Assembly: GCA_964491625.1 (NCBI GenBank)
Contig: CAZBIU010000163.1
Location: 1-14,373 of the forward strand
Length of the DNA: 14,373 nucleotides
Reading direction: 5' to 3'
Origin: Fen-1118 sp964491625
GTDB taxonomy: Bacteria > Myxococcota_A > Polyangia > Fen-1088
Shown here one piece after another: positions 1 through 6,801 of this stretch (within the stretch, counting starts at the first letter, position 1; every line of letters begins with the position of its first letter). The translations under genes were made by a program, and so were the position numbers. A model generated the notes under the pieces. It saw only the letters and a list, made by a program, of their open reading frames with translations. It did not search any database and had not been told where the DNA came from.

Positions 1-1
1 G

Positions 2-400
2 GTCAACTGGCGCAACCATGCCTGGAATCTCGCCTTCATCGCCGGCGCTATGACCGGGGGACTGCTCACCCATCTGCTCGGAGCAGCCGACCGCATCGTG
101 CCCATCTCCCCACATACCGTCACGACCCTGGCGTCCTGGGGCTTCTCTCACGATCCAGGTTTCGCGCCCAACGCTCTCATGGGCACCGCCGCACTGTCGT
201 CTCCCGTGGCCTGGGGGCTTCTCGGGGTTGGAGGCTTCCTGGTCGGTTTCGGCACGCGCTGGGCCAGCGGTTGTACGTCCGGGCACGGGATCAGCGGCCT
301 GGCCGATCTACAGCGGGGCTCACTGATTGCGACGATGTCTTTCTTCGCCAGCGGGCTTGTCGTCACGAACTTCGTCTTGCCGACGCTGCTTGGTTATTGA
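2..400 (+). CDS. YeeE/YedE-family sulfur transport protein, first subunit (5'-truncated)
   Basis: The reading frame is open from the left edge, so the start lies outside the window; 132 residues are visible. It is a hydrophobic membrane protein with about three visible membrane segments, near visible residues 7-27, 58-85 and 105-130. The motif WASGCTSGHGISG (Cys at visible residue 91) is the signature of YeeE/YedE proteins, which take up thiosulfate or related sulfur compounds through conserved cysteines. The next gene starts 10 bases after this stop and supplies the second Cys motif, so the two probably form one transporter. In single-chain YeeE proteins both modules are fused. Family assignment rests on the motif and the paired arrangement; the actual substrate is inferred. 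Confidence 0.85.
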   Translation, partial: VNWRNHAWNLAFIAGAMTGGLLTHLLGAADRIVPISPHTVTTLASWGFSHDPGFAPNALMGTAALSSPVAWGLLGVGGFLVGFGTRWASGCTSGHGISGLADLQRGSLIATMSFFASGLVVTNFVLPTLLGY

Positions 401-410
401 GGGCGCGGCC

Positions 411-818
411 ATGATTCCGTTCTATCTGGTTGGCATCTTCTTTGGCGTCGTGCTTACCCAGGCCGAGGCACTGTCTTGGTATCGCATCCAGGAAATGTTC
501 ATGTTCCAGAGCTTCCATATGTACGGCATCTTTGGCTCCGCTGTATTGCTGGGCGCGCTGTTCTTTCGGCTGGTGCGCGCGGAAAAGGTGCGGGGCTTCG
601 GCGGCCAGGGTCTCGTGATAGAGGACAAGGATCCGCGCTGGCGGCGCAATCTATTGGGCGGACTGATCTTCGGCGTTGGCTGGGCGCTGACCGGCACCTG
701 TCCCGGGCCCATGTTCATTTTGGTCGGGCACCTCTACCCGGGCGCGGTGGTCATGCTTCTGTTCGCCCTGCTGGGCGCCTTCACCTACGGTGCCCTCAAA
801 CCTCGGTTGCCACATTAA
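411..818 (+). CDS. DUF6691/YeeE-YedE second subunit, sulfur transport
   Basis: A 135-residue membrane protein with about four hydrophobic segments (near residues 3-20, 36-55, 80-100 and 108-128). It carries the motif GWALTGTCPGP (Cys97), typical of the second half of YeeE/YedE transporters that is encoded as a separate small protein. I chose the ATG at 411, 10 bases after the upstream stop, because the protein then begins directly with the first membrane segment (MIPFYLVGIFFG). The frame is open back to 327, but that would overlap the upstream gene and add an arginine/cysteine-rich segment with no family resemblance. It probably works with the preceding subunit to import thiosulfate or a similar sulfur species. 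It is convergent with the OsmC-like gene, leaving only 11 bases between the two stops. Confidence 0.85.
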   Translation: MIPFYLVGIFFGVVLTQAEALSWYRIQEMFMFQSFHMYGIFGSAVLLGALFFRLVRAEKVRGFGGQGLVIEDKDPRWRRNLLGGLIFGVGWALTGTCPGPMFILVGHLYPGAVVMLLFALLGAFTYGALKPRLPH

Positions 819-829
819 TTTAGCGCCGC

Positions 830-1318
830 TCAGCTCGCGACCGCGGTCTCGACGGTGATGGCGACGCTGGGTTTGAGCATGCCGGCCACCGAGCAGTACT
901 TGGTCACCGCCAGCTCCGCGGCCCGGGCCAGCTTGCCTGGATTGACCTTGCCATCCGCCGTGAAGCGGATCTTGATGGTCTCGTAGACGGCCGGTGTAGA
1001 GATCGCCCGCGTGCCCTCAACCTCGATGGTCAGGCCGCGCAAGTCTTCGTGCTGGCGGGTGATGATTTGCACCACGTCCATGCCACTGCAACCAGCCAGA
1101 CTGACCAGGAACAGCTCCATGGGGCGCATGCCCAGGCCCGCGGCGGAAGCGGGTAGCGCCGGATGGGGCTTGGGCAGCACGGATGGATCCGCAACCCGTT
1201 CCAGGATCTTGGCGGCCAGCTCGGGCGAGCCTTCCACCCGCGTGCGATGCCCGCCAGCGCTTGTGGCCTCGAAGGCGCAAACGCCGATCCGCCGCAGAGT
1301 AACCTTGACCGTTCCCAT
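830..1318 (-). CDS. OsmC-like family protein
   Basis: A 162-residue OsmC/Ohr-superfamily protein. These are small soluble proteins using two cysteines, either for peroxide reduction or, in several subfamilies, for reactions still poorly defined. Both expected cysteines are present: LAGCSGMDVV (Cys77) and KYCSVAGML (Cys142). The second motif is closer to the YhfA-like OsmC group than to the Ohr peroxidases. A segment of about 30 residues (roughly 30-60) between the first strands and the GLGMRPMEL helix is longer than I would expect for the family. I chose the ATG at 1318 (MGTVKVTLRR), one base after the stop of cysM (TGA-C-ATG), which implies translational coupling. Longer starts lie inside cysM. 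The cysM coupling suggests a role in handling sulfane or thiol species, but that is inference. Confidence 0.88.
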   Translation of the reverse strand: MGTVKVTLRRIGVCAFEATSAGGHRTRVEGSPELAAKILERVADPSVLPKPHPALPASAAGLGMRPMELFLVSLAGCSGMDVVQIITRQHEDLRGLTIEVEGTRAISTPAVYETIKIRFTADGKVNPGKLARAAELAVTKYCSVAGMLKPSVAITVETAVAS

Positions 1319-1319
1319 G

Positions 1320-2267
1320 TCATACCTCAGCGATTTCCAGCTTGCCCAAACCCGCATCGCCCAGCCGGGCGTGCCCCGGGGCGTACAGATCGGACGACAA
1401 GTACCGGTCTCCCCGGTCACAGAGAATGGAGACCACGAGTCCCTCGCGGAGCTCTGAAGCCAGCGCTTGCGCAGCCCACACCGCGCCACCGGACGACACC
1501 CCGTAGAGTTGTCCCGACTGCGCGGCGAGCTCTCGCGTCTTGCGTTCGGCGTCCACCTGAGCCACGTCGATGGTGCGATCGACCCGGGACGGTTCGAAGA
1601 TCCTCGGCAGATAGGCCTTGGGCCAGCGGCGGATCCCAGGAATTCGCGAGCCCTCGGTGGGCTGACAGCCCACGATGCACACGTCGGCGCTCCGCTCCTT
1701 GAGGTAGCGGGACACGCCCATGATGGTGCCCGTGGTTCCCATGGACGAGACGAAATGGGTTACGCGGCCCTCGGTCGCGCGCCAGATCTCGGGACCGGTC
1801 GTCTCGTAGTGGGCGCGCCAGTTGTCGGGATTGGCGAATTGGTCCAGCATCCGGTAGCCGCCGGCAGCGACCCGCCGGAGCGCCAGATCGATGGCGCCTT
1901 CCATGCCCGCCTTGGCCGGGGTCAAAATCACGTTGGCGCCAAAGGCGCGCATGGCGTTCACCCTTTCGGTCGTGCTATCGGCCGGCATAACCAGATCCAT
2001 GCGATAGCCGCGCGCGGCAGCGATCATGGCGAGGGCAATGCCGGTGTTGCCACTGGTGGGCTCAATGAGCGCCACCCCGGACGAAAGCTCGCCACGCAGC
2101 TCGGCGCCGCGGATCATCGACCACGCCGGGCGGTCCTTCACGCTGCCGCCCGGGTTGTTGCCTTCCAGCTTGCCGTAGATGGCGACCCGCGGGTTGGGCG
2201 AGGGCAGCGCGATCAGCGGCGTGCCGCCGATCCGCGCCGTCAGTTGAGTGTCGGCAAGGGCGATCAC
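1320..2267 (-). CDS. cysM: Cysteine synthase B, CysM-like (PLP-dependent)
   Basis: A 315-residue fold-type II PLP enzyme making cysteine from O-acetylserine and sulfide, or S-sulfocysteine from thiosulfate. Visible motifs: NNPGGSVKDRPA with the PLP lysine at K44; EPTSGNTG at 69-76, binding the substrate carboxylate; GTTGT at 177-181, the PLP phosphate loop; GVSSGGA at 256-262; and CDRGDRYLSSDL at 283-294. The last motif is characteristic of CysM rather than CysK. The start is a GTG at 2267; no strong ribosome-binding site is visible, and an ATG four bases upstream is in another frame. Its stop is one base before the OsmC-like start. A CysM that can use thiosulfate fits the nearby YeeE-type transporter, though the two transcription units converge. 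The gene lies 101 bases after the FG-GAP lipoprotein on the same strand. Confidence 0.92.
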   Translation of the reverse strand: MIALADTQLTARIGGTPLIALPSPNPRVAIYGKLEGNNPGGSVKDRPAWSMIRGAELRGELSSGVALIEPTSGNTGIALAMIAAARGYRMDLVMPADSTTERVNAMRAFGANVILTPAKAGMEGAIDLALRRVAAGGYRMLDQFANPDNWRAHYETTGPEIWRATEGRVTHFVSSMGTTGTIMGVSRYLKERSADVCIVGCQPTEGSRIPGIRRWPKAYLPRIFEPSRVDRTIDVAQVDAERKTRELAAQSGQLYGVSSGGAVWAAQALASELREGLVVSILCDRGDRYLSSDLYAPGHARLGDAGLGKLEIAEV

Positions 2268-2368
2268 GCATTGAAGTCTAGCGGGTAACTGAAGAGGATG
2301 CAGCCCAGCGCTCGGCGCCCCGTTGCCCTGACTCTGCAGCCACGGAAGGCCACGGAAGCGCGGAACGG

Positions 2369-4114
2369 CTACCGGCTGATCGCTGGGTTGGCGGAGATTT
2401 CGGGGACGTCCAGGATAGTGCGGGCATGCGCCGCGTAGCCGTCGGCGCTCTGGTAGATGGACACCTGCTGGCGCGCGCTCGTGTCATTGGTTCGACCGGT
2501 GATGATTTCCGGGCTGTCGTCACCGTCGATGTCGAGCACGGCAAAGCCCCACACGTACACTCCAGGGACGATGGTCGCAATGGTGGACTGACCGGCATCG
2601 GGCCCTCCGGAAAAGAGGTACACCTTGCCCGGCCGGGGCTGGCAGCAATTCGTCGGTGTGTACTGTCCCGTGCCCTTCGCCATCACTGCGATATCGGCGT
2701 AGCCGTCGTGGTCTACGTCGCCGGCGGGCGCGAGCACTCCAAACGTGGACGTCTCCTGGCTGACCTGGAGCACGACATCGGGCGAGGTGTGAGGCGCGAC
2801 GCCGCCGAAGTAGACGTAGGCTCTGCTGTTGAGAGGAGGCTGAGGTCCGGACCCGCCCACGAGCCCGTCGCCGCCGGGAGCACCCACAGCCACATCCGCG
2901 AAGCCGTCGCCATTGACGTCGCCCAGCCCCACCACCGAGCTGCCGAAGGCGGTGCCCACACCGGAACCATCTCCTTCCATCTCGAGAATCACGTCGGGCG
3001 TGGCGTCCATCTGCGGGCCGCCGAAATAGATGCGCACCTTGCCGCCCATGATGGAGGTGTCGGCACCGGAGTTGGCACCGACGATCAGGTCCGGGTATCC
3101 GTCGCCGTTGACATCGCCGGCGGCGGCAATGGATTGCCCGAAGGAATCACCGGATGGGTCAGTGGCGGGATCAGCTTGGTCTTCACCGTAAAGCACGAGC
3201 GGAGCCGAGGATGCCATGTCCGGCCCGCCGAAATGAATCTCCACCCGGAATGGCAGCGCCAGGCCGTTGTGGGCGGTCAAGTCGGCCGCAGCGAAGGCGA
3301 CATCGTCGTACCCATCGCCGTTGAGATCCCCGCAACCCGCCATGGATTCTTGAGAGCCCCACCATTCGGCCGGGAATACGACATCCGGCTGGCTCTTGAG
3401 CGTGGTGCCGCCGTAGAACAGCATGACGCGTCCTGCGGGCGGCGTTCCGCCAGATATCCCGAGGCTGCCGTTGGTCCTCACCAGGTAGTCGCCGAATCCA
3501 TCGCCGTTCACGTCTCCGGCCATGGCAACTGCAAACCCGAGCCCGTCGGAGGGCACGTCGCTGCTCACGACCAATGCCGGCTTGGATGGCAGGGTCGGCC
3601 CACCCAGAAACACCCACGCCTGTCCGCCTGTGCCCCTGCCCGGCACACCGAGCACGAAGTCGTTGTAGCCATCCCCATTGAGGTCGCGGTTTAGGGTCTG
3701 CTCCTGGCCCACGACGAAGGTGCGCGTGGGAGACCACTCGCCGCAGCCGTTGCCGGCGCAGGCTTGCACGCGCCAGTAGTAGCGCCGGGCCAAGGGCGGC
3801 TCGCTCGACGGCGGGAGCGGCGAGGCCGGCGTGTACGAGGTCGTGGTGAGCGCGGGCTCGTCGATCTCTGGCGAGGGGAAGTCGCAGCTTGCGGCGGAGC
3901 TGCACGAATCGTCCACCTGCAGGTGGAAGGTTTGGGCCTGTTCGCTTGCATGCCAGCGCAGGGTGGGCTGGCCTGCCGTGGCCGCGTGCACGTTGCCCGT
4001 GCTCGCGCCCGGGGCGGGCGACACCGGATGCACGGACAGATCGTCACCGAGAGTGCGGGTGACATCGCAGCCGAAAAATAGGAACGCCACCGGGAGAAGA
4101 GAGATTGCTCGCAT
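2369..4114 (-). CDS. FG-GAP repeat (beta-propeller) lipoprotein with N-terminal Fn3-like domain
   Basis: A 581-residue predicted lipoprotein. The signal MRAISLLPVAFLFFGC ends in a lipobox-type cysteine at residue 16. Residues about 45-136 look like a fibronectin-III-like domain (TLRWHASE near 51, YYWRVQAC near 112, followed by WSPTRTFVV). After this come seven calcium-loop repeats of the form D-x-N-G-D-G-x-x-D, near residues 144, 201, 263, 334, 399, 466 and 528, each followed by a YFGG or FLGG type strand. Seven blades match an integrin-alpha-like beta-propeller. It is probably an envelope-anchored binding or adhesion protein with no enzymatic role visible. The ATG at 4114 is chosen over an ATG 33 bases upstream because GGAGGT lies six bases before it. 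It follows the ECF sigma-partner gene by 60 bases on the same strand, so co-transcription is possible. Confidence 0.9.
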   Translation of the reverse strand: MRAISLLPVAFLFFGCDVTRTLGDDLSVHPVSPAPGASTGNVHAATAGQPTLRWHASEQAQTFHLQVDDSCSSAASCDFPSPEIDEPALTTTSYTPASPLPPSSEPPLARRYYWRVQACAGNGCGEWSPTRTFVVGQEQTLNRDLNGDGYNDFVLGVPGRGTGGQAWVFLGGPTLPSKPALVVSSDVPSDGLGFAVAMAGDVNGDGFGDYLVRTNGSLGISGGTPPAGRVMLFYGGTTLKSQPDVVFPAEWWGSQESMAGCGDLNGDGYDDVAFAAADLTAHNGLALPFRVEIHFGGPDMASSAPLVLYGEDQADPATDPSGDSFGQSIAAAGDVNGDGYPDLIVGANSGADTSIMGGKVRIYFGGPQMDATPDVILEMEGDGSGVGTAFGSSVVGLGDVNGDGFADVAVGAPGGDGLVGGSGPQPPLNSRAYVYFGGVAPHTSPDVVLQVSQETSTFGVLAPAGDVDHDGYADIAVMAKGTGQYTPTNCCQPRPGKVYLFSGGPDAGQSTIATIVPGVYVWGFAVLDIDGDDSPEIITGRTNDTSARQQVSIYQSADGYAAHARTILDVPEISANPAISR

Positions 4115-4120
4115 GACTGC

Positions 4121-4126
4121 ACCTCC
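4121..4126 (-). promoter_or_regulatory. Ribosome binding site of the FG-GAP lipoprotein
   Basis: GGAGGT on the minus strand, six bases before the ATG at 4114. It decides between this start and the in-frame ATG codons at 4147 and 4135, which have no comparable site and would put extra residues before a normal lipoprotein signal. Confidence 0.8.
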
Positions 4127-4174
4127 ACTGGTCATTGGCGCAAGCACGGGCTTTGTATCATTTTCATTTCGCCT

Positions 4175-4978
4175 TCACTTCATCGCCGACACCGCGGCTT
4201 CGACGATGTAGAGCTGGATGCTGCGGGGAAAGCGCCGGCGGAATTCAAGCGCGCGGGCCCGAGCAGCCTTCGCATCGCCGCTCGCCACCAGGGCCTGCAC
4301 CCACAAGGCCTCACGCTCTTCCTCGAGCTGGCCGTGCGGGAACCTTCTGGCGTGCTGGGCGAGCACCGCGATCGCCTCGGCCGGGGCGTGGCCCGCAATG
4401 CGCTCGCGCGCTGAAGCGAGCAGCGGGCTTTCCTGCGTGAGACTTCCCTCCGAGCTTCCTTTGCCAGTGGCCGGAGCTTCCGGGTCGTGTGACGGTTGCA
4501 ATGCGGTCTTGCGCGAAGGTCGCGTCGGTGGAACTGGGGGCGCCTCGCCAACACTCTCGGGCAATGCCGGCACCTCCTGCGGCGCCATCGCTGCCGGCGC
4601 TACAACTTCGGGAAGCGGGCGCACTTTCACCGGCGCGGCTCTGCGATGCGAAGCGCTCGCGACTACCACCGGCTTGGCGGACATCTGCTGGCGTCGAACA
4701 ATTTGCGCCGCGGTTCCGGCCACGCCTACCGACACGACCACGATCGTCAGCTTGATCCCGAGCGCGATCCCACCCACCTTGGCCGATGCGCCGGCCGCAG
4801 TGGCAGCCACGGCCGAGGATGTCGCGAGCGACGCCGTGCCCGCCGCGGTCGCAGCCAGGGTAACAGCCACGCGCCCGAGCACCCGGCGCTCGGCTTCGAG
4901 CGAAGGGCGTGGCGCCTGGCGTTCGGACTCGAAGAGGTCCGCGATGTTGGCAGGGAGCTCATCCAACGGTGCCTTCAT
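4175..4978 (-). CDS. Single-pass membrane protein, candidate anti-sigma partner with C-terminal TPR-like region
   Basis: A 267-residue protein. Residues 1-35 are soluble and acidic/polar, 36-68 are Ala/Thr/Val-rich, and 69-94 form a clear membrane segment ending in IVRRQQ. A Pro/Ala-rich linker follows (about 100-185), then a C-terminal helical stretch (185-262, ending FRRRFPRSIQLYIVEAAVSAMK) resembling tetratricopeptide helices. Its ATG overlaps the sigma-factor stop by four bases (ATGA), the usual arrangement for a sigma factor and its regulator. I see no zinc-type HxxxCxxC anti-sigma motif, so the anti-sigma role rests on position and topology. Proteins of this layout, with a short cytoplasmic head, one membrane pass and a periplasmic TPR-like tail, occur beside ECF sigma factors in Myxococcota. 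I do not recognise a named family. Confidence 0.7.
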   Translation of the reverse strand: MKAPLDELPANIADLFESERQAPRPSLEAERRVLGRVAVTLAATAAGTASLATSSAVAATAAGASAKVGGIALGIKLTIVVVSVGVAGTAAQIVRRQQMSAKPVVVASASHRRAAPVKVRPLPEVVAPAAMAPQEVPALPESVGEAPPVPPTRPSRKTALQPSHDPEAPATGKGSSEGSLTQESPLLASARERIAGHAPAEAIAVLAQHARRFPHGQLEEEREALWVQALVASGDAKAARARALEFRRRFPRSIQLYIVEAAVSAMK

Positions 4979-5544
4979 GTCTCACCTCTTCGCAGGTTGG
5001 CTCGCCGGACCGCGGCGGCGAACTTGCGACGGGCCGCGCGCAGTCGTGAATAGACGGTGGGTAAGGGAACATTCATGGCAACGGCCACACTGGCGGCTGC
5101 CTCGCCGTCGATGTCGAGCAGAATCAGCACCGCTCGCTGCTCGATGCTGAGCGATTGCAGACACTCCAAAACCAACCGCCGTCGCTCGTCGGTTTCGATC
5201 AAGTCGTCGGCAGCTGACGCAAGGGCGAGGCCATCAGGGGCGGGCGTGGCCAGCTCGAAGCGGCGGTGCGCGCGCCGGCGGTCCTCGGAGGCGAGGCGGT
5301 AGGCGATGCCGAAGAGCCACGGCCTGACCGGCCTCTGCCGGTCGAAGTCGGCAAACCGTCGGTGGACCACCACGAAGACCTCGTGGGTCACGTCCTCGAG
5401 GTTGGCCGGCGCGACCCCCAGCCGGCGCAAGGTGCGCCAGACGTAGGGAAAGTGCTCGCGGTAGATCTGGTCAAAATTGGCCACCGGCCGGACGGCCTCG
5501 TCCGGCAAGTCTTGCGGGCTTTCGCGCTTCGGCTGCACCACCAC
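4975..5544 (-). CDS. ECF-type RNA polymerase sigma factor
   Basis: A 189-residue sigma-70 family protein with only regions 2 and 4, as in extracytoplasmic-function sigma factors. Region 2 spans about residues 24-95: FDQIYREHFPYVWRTLRRLG, then LEDVTHEVFVVVHRRF and RPWLFGIAYRLASEDRRR. Region 4 spans about 120-180: LQSLSIEQRAVLILLDIDGEAA, then VPLPTVYSRLRAARRKF. Both stretches are canonical. Translation starts within a run of three GTG codons beginning at 5544; the upstream purine-rich GAGAG is a weak ribosome-binding site and the exact GTG is uncertain. The gene overlaps its membrane partner by four bases and starts 31 bases after the outer-membrane-like gene, so the three probably form an operon. 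The acidic spacer between the regions is typical of ECF proteins. Confidence 0.92.
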   Translation of the reverse strand: MVVQPKRESPQDLPDEAVRPVANFDQIYREHFPYVWRTLRRLGVAPANLEDVTHEVFVVVHRRFADFDRQRPVRPWLFGIAYRLASEDRRRAHRRFELATPAPDGLALASAADDLIETDERRRLVLECLQSLSIEQRAVLILLDIDGEAAASVAVAMNVPLPTVYSRLRAARRKFAAAVRRANLRRGET

Positions 5545-5575
5545 TCTCTATATTGGCGGCGGGAGCCGCGCTCTA

Positions 5576-6604
5576 TCAGAAAAAGGCGCCTTGTACCCCG
5601 ACCCCGAGCGACGCCGCGACCGGTGGCGTGGTCCAGGTGTCGCTGCTGCCCAATCTGAAGTGGTTGCGCGTCAGGGCCGCCAACAAATCCAAGCTGACGG
5701 CAAGCCGCAGCCAGTCCCCGAAGATCGCGTGCTCCCACGCGCCGCGCGCACCAGCGGCCGCGAACGGACTTTGCGACTGTCCGTTGACGGCGAAGCCTTC
5801 ACTACGACCGTACAGCATTCCGGCCGAGCCGACCAGGCATGCCGCCCATCCACCGCGGTGCCCGCAGGGGACGAGGAGCACGTCCCATTGCCAGACGTGC
5901 AAAGAGCCTGGGCCGACCTTAACCGCCGACGGCGCGAGAAACTGAAGCTCAAGGGCGCCCGACAACCAGCCCCGCCTAAACCCGAGGGAAAACGTGCCGC
6001 CGTAGCTGAAGCCGAGATCGAGCCCAGCCGCTGCGTCCGCACGCACGCTCCAGCGCAGCTCGTAGTTGCGCGAACGCGAGACGGGCGGCGCCGAGACCAC
6101 GGTGGGCGGAGCTGGCGAAAGCGAGGATGACGCCGGACGGGCGGATCGGACTGGGGCCGCTGCTGCCGACGTGTCAGAGGTCGCCTCCGCAGGCGGGTCC
6201 GGGCTCGGCCGGGGCGCGACCAGCAGCGGATGGATAGCGATGCTGAGGGCGAGCTCGATCGCCTGTGCCAGCTCTTGGCAGTCGCCGCTCATGGACACCA
6301 GCTCGCGTCCAGGACCCGCGTCCCGCGCTCCTTGCCCGACCTCGATATGTGCACGGAAGGCGCGTCCAATCCTCTGCACGCGACACGAGATCACCCTCGC
6401 CGCACGGTCATCGAAGGGGTTGAACCCCAACCGTTCGGTCAGTGCCGTCTGAAGAGTGCTCTTGTCGGGACAGCTCTCGGCAGCAGGCTCCAGCTCGTAC
6501 CGAAGCCGCACCGAGGCCGCCACGCCGCTCGGCGAACCATCCGCCATGGCGGCCGTGCTCCCCAAGAGCACCGACAAGGCGATCAACCAATTGCCGCGCG
6601 CCAC
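5576..6604 (-). CDS. Secreted outer-membrane-like protein upstream of the ECF sigma factor
   Basis: A 342-residue protein with a signal peptide (MARGNWLIALSVLLGSTAAMADG, cleavage expected after AMA near residue 21). Residues about 30-127 form a compact domain with cysteines at 45, 74 and 109 (ESCPDKSTL, ISCRVQRIG, GDCQELAQAIELALSIAIHPL). A Pro/Ala/Ser-rich linker follows (about 130-178). The C-terminal part, 180-342, alternates hydrophobic and polar residues (LRWSVRADAAAGLDLGFSYGGTF) and ends VGVQGAFF, a terminal Phe typical of outer-membrane beta-barrels. I recognise the overall layout from Myxococcota but no named family. The start is the GTG at 6604; a GTG at 6619 would add five residues. 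A longer open frame upstream is only the shadow of the esterase's Gly-rich repeats. It sits first in the sigma-factor operon and may be a sensor or target of that system. Confidence 0.75.
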   Translation of the reverse strand: MARGNWLIALSVLLGSTAAMADGSPSGVAASVRLRYELEPAAESCPDKSTLQTALTERLGFNPFDDRAARVISCRVQRIGRAFRAHIEVGQGARDAGPGRELVSMSGDCQELAQAIELALSIAIHPLLVAPRPSPDPPAEATSDTSAAAAPVRSARPASSSLSPAPPTVVSAPPVSRSRNYELRWSVRADAAAGLDLGFSYGGTFSLGFRRGWLSGALELQFLAPSAVKVGPGSLHVWQWDVLLVPCGHRGGWAACLVGSAGMLYGRSEGFAVNGQSQSPFAAAGARGAWEHAIFGDWLRLAVSLDLLAALTRNHFRLGSSDTWTTPPVAASLGVGVQGAFF

Positions 6605-6801
6605 GCCACCACGATACACGCGATCGGTGTTGTATGCATGCCCGGAACACGTCGCCGCTCGCGTGCCAAAACCAGGACAAGAACCGCTGGCCCGCGCGCG
6701 GTGTGAACCGAAAACAACCCCCAGCTGGAACTGTATGGCAGCGGTTCGACTCGCCCGTCGCGAGTAGACTACCTCGACGGTTGCTGCCAGGAGGCTCACA
6801 A
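6605..6801. promoter_or_regulatory. Divergent intergenic region between the outer-membrane-like gene and the esterase
   Basis: These 197 bases separate two divergently transcribed genes, so promoters for both should lie here; I could not identify a convincing -35/-10 pair on either strand. Two small symmetries are visible. One is the imperfect dyad acacgcgatcggtgt at 6616-6630, centred on CGATCG, which overlaps the start region of the minus-strand gene. The other is a 6-bp hairpin ACTCGC-CCGTC-GCGAGT at 6749-6765 in the probable leader of the esterase. Either could be an operator or only chance in GC-rich DNA. Confidence 0.4.
6789..6794 (+). promoter_or_regulatory. Ribosome binding site of the esterase lipoprotein
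   Basis: AGGAGG seven bases before the ATG at 6802. It fixes the start at a standard lipoprotein signal peptide, although the frame is open for 360 bases further upstream. Confidence 0.85.

Noticed and set aside
2340..2359. Short direct repeat CCACGGAAG twice, ten bases apart, upstream of cysM
   Set aside because: Only two short copies with no symmetry or known motif; it may be chance.
2426..3694. Plus-strand ORF of 422 codons opposite the FG-GAP gene
   Set aside because: It is His/Val/Arg-rich antisense translation. The minus-strand frame has seven calcium-loop repeats and a lipoprotein signal.
6640..6700. Possible sigma-54 promoter on the minus strand (TGGCAC) before the outer-membrane-like gene
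   Set aside because: The -12 element TTGC is absent at the required spacing.
6727..6765. Possible ECF-type promoter (GGAACT as -35) before the esterase
   Set aside because: No suitable -10 element stands at the usual 15-17-base spacing, and the match is too short to support in GC-rich DNA.
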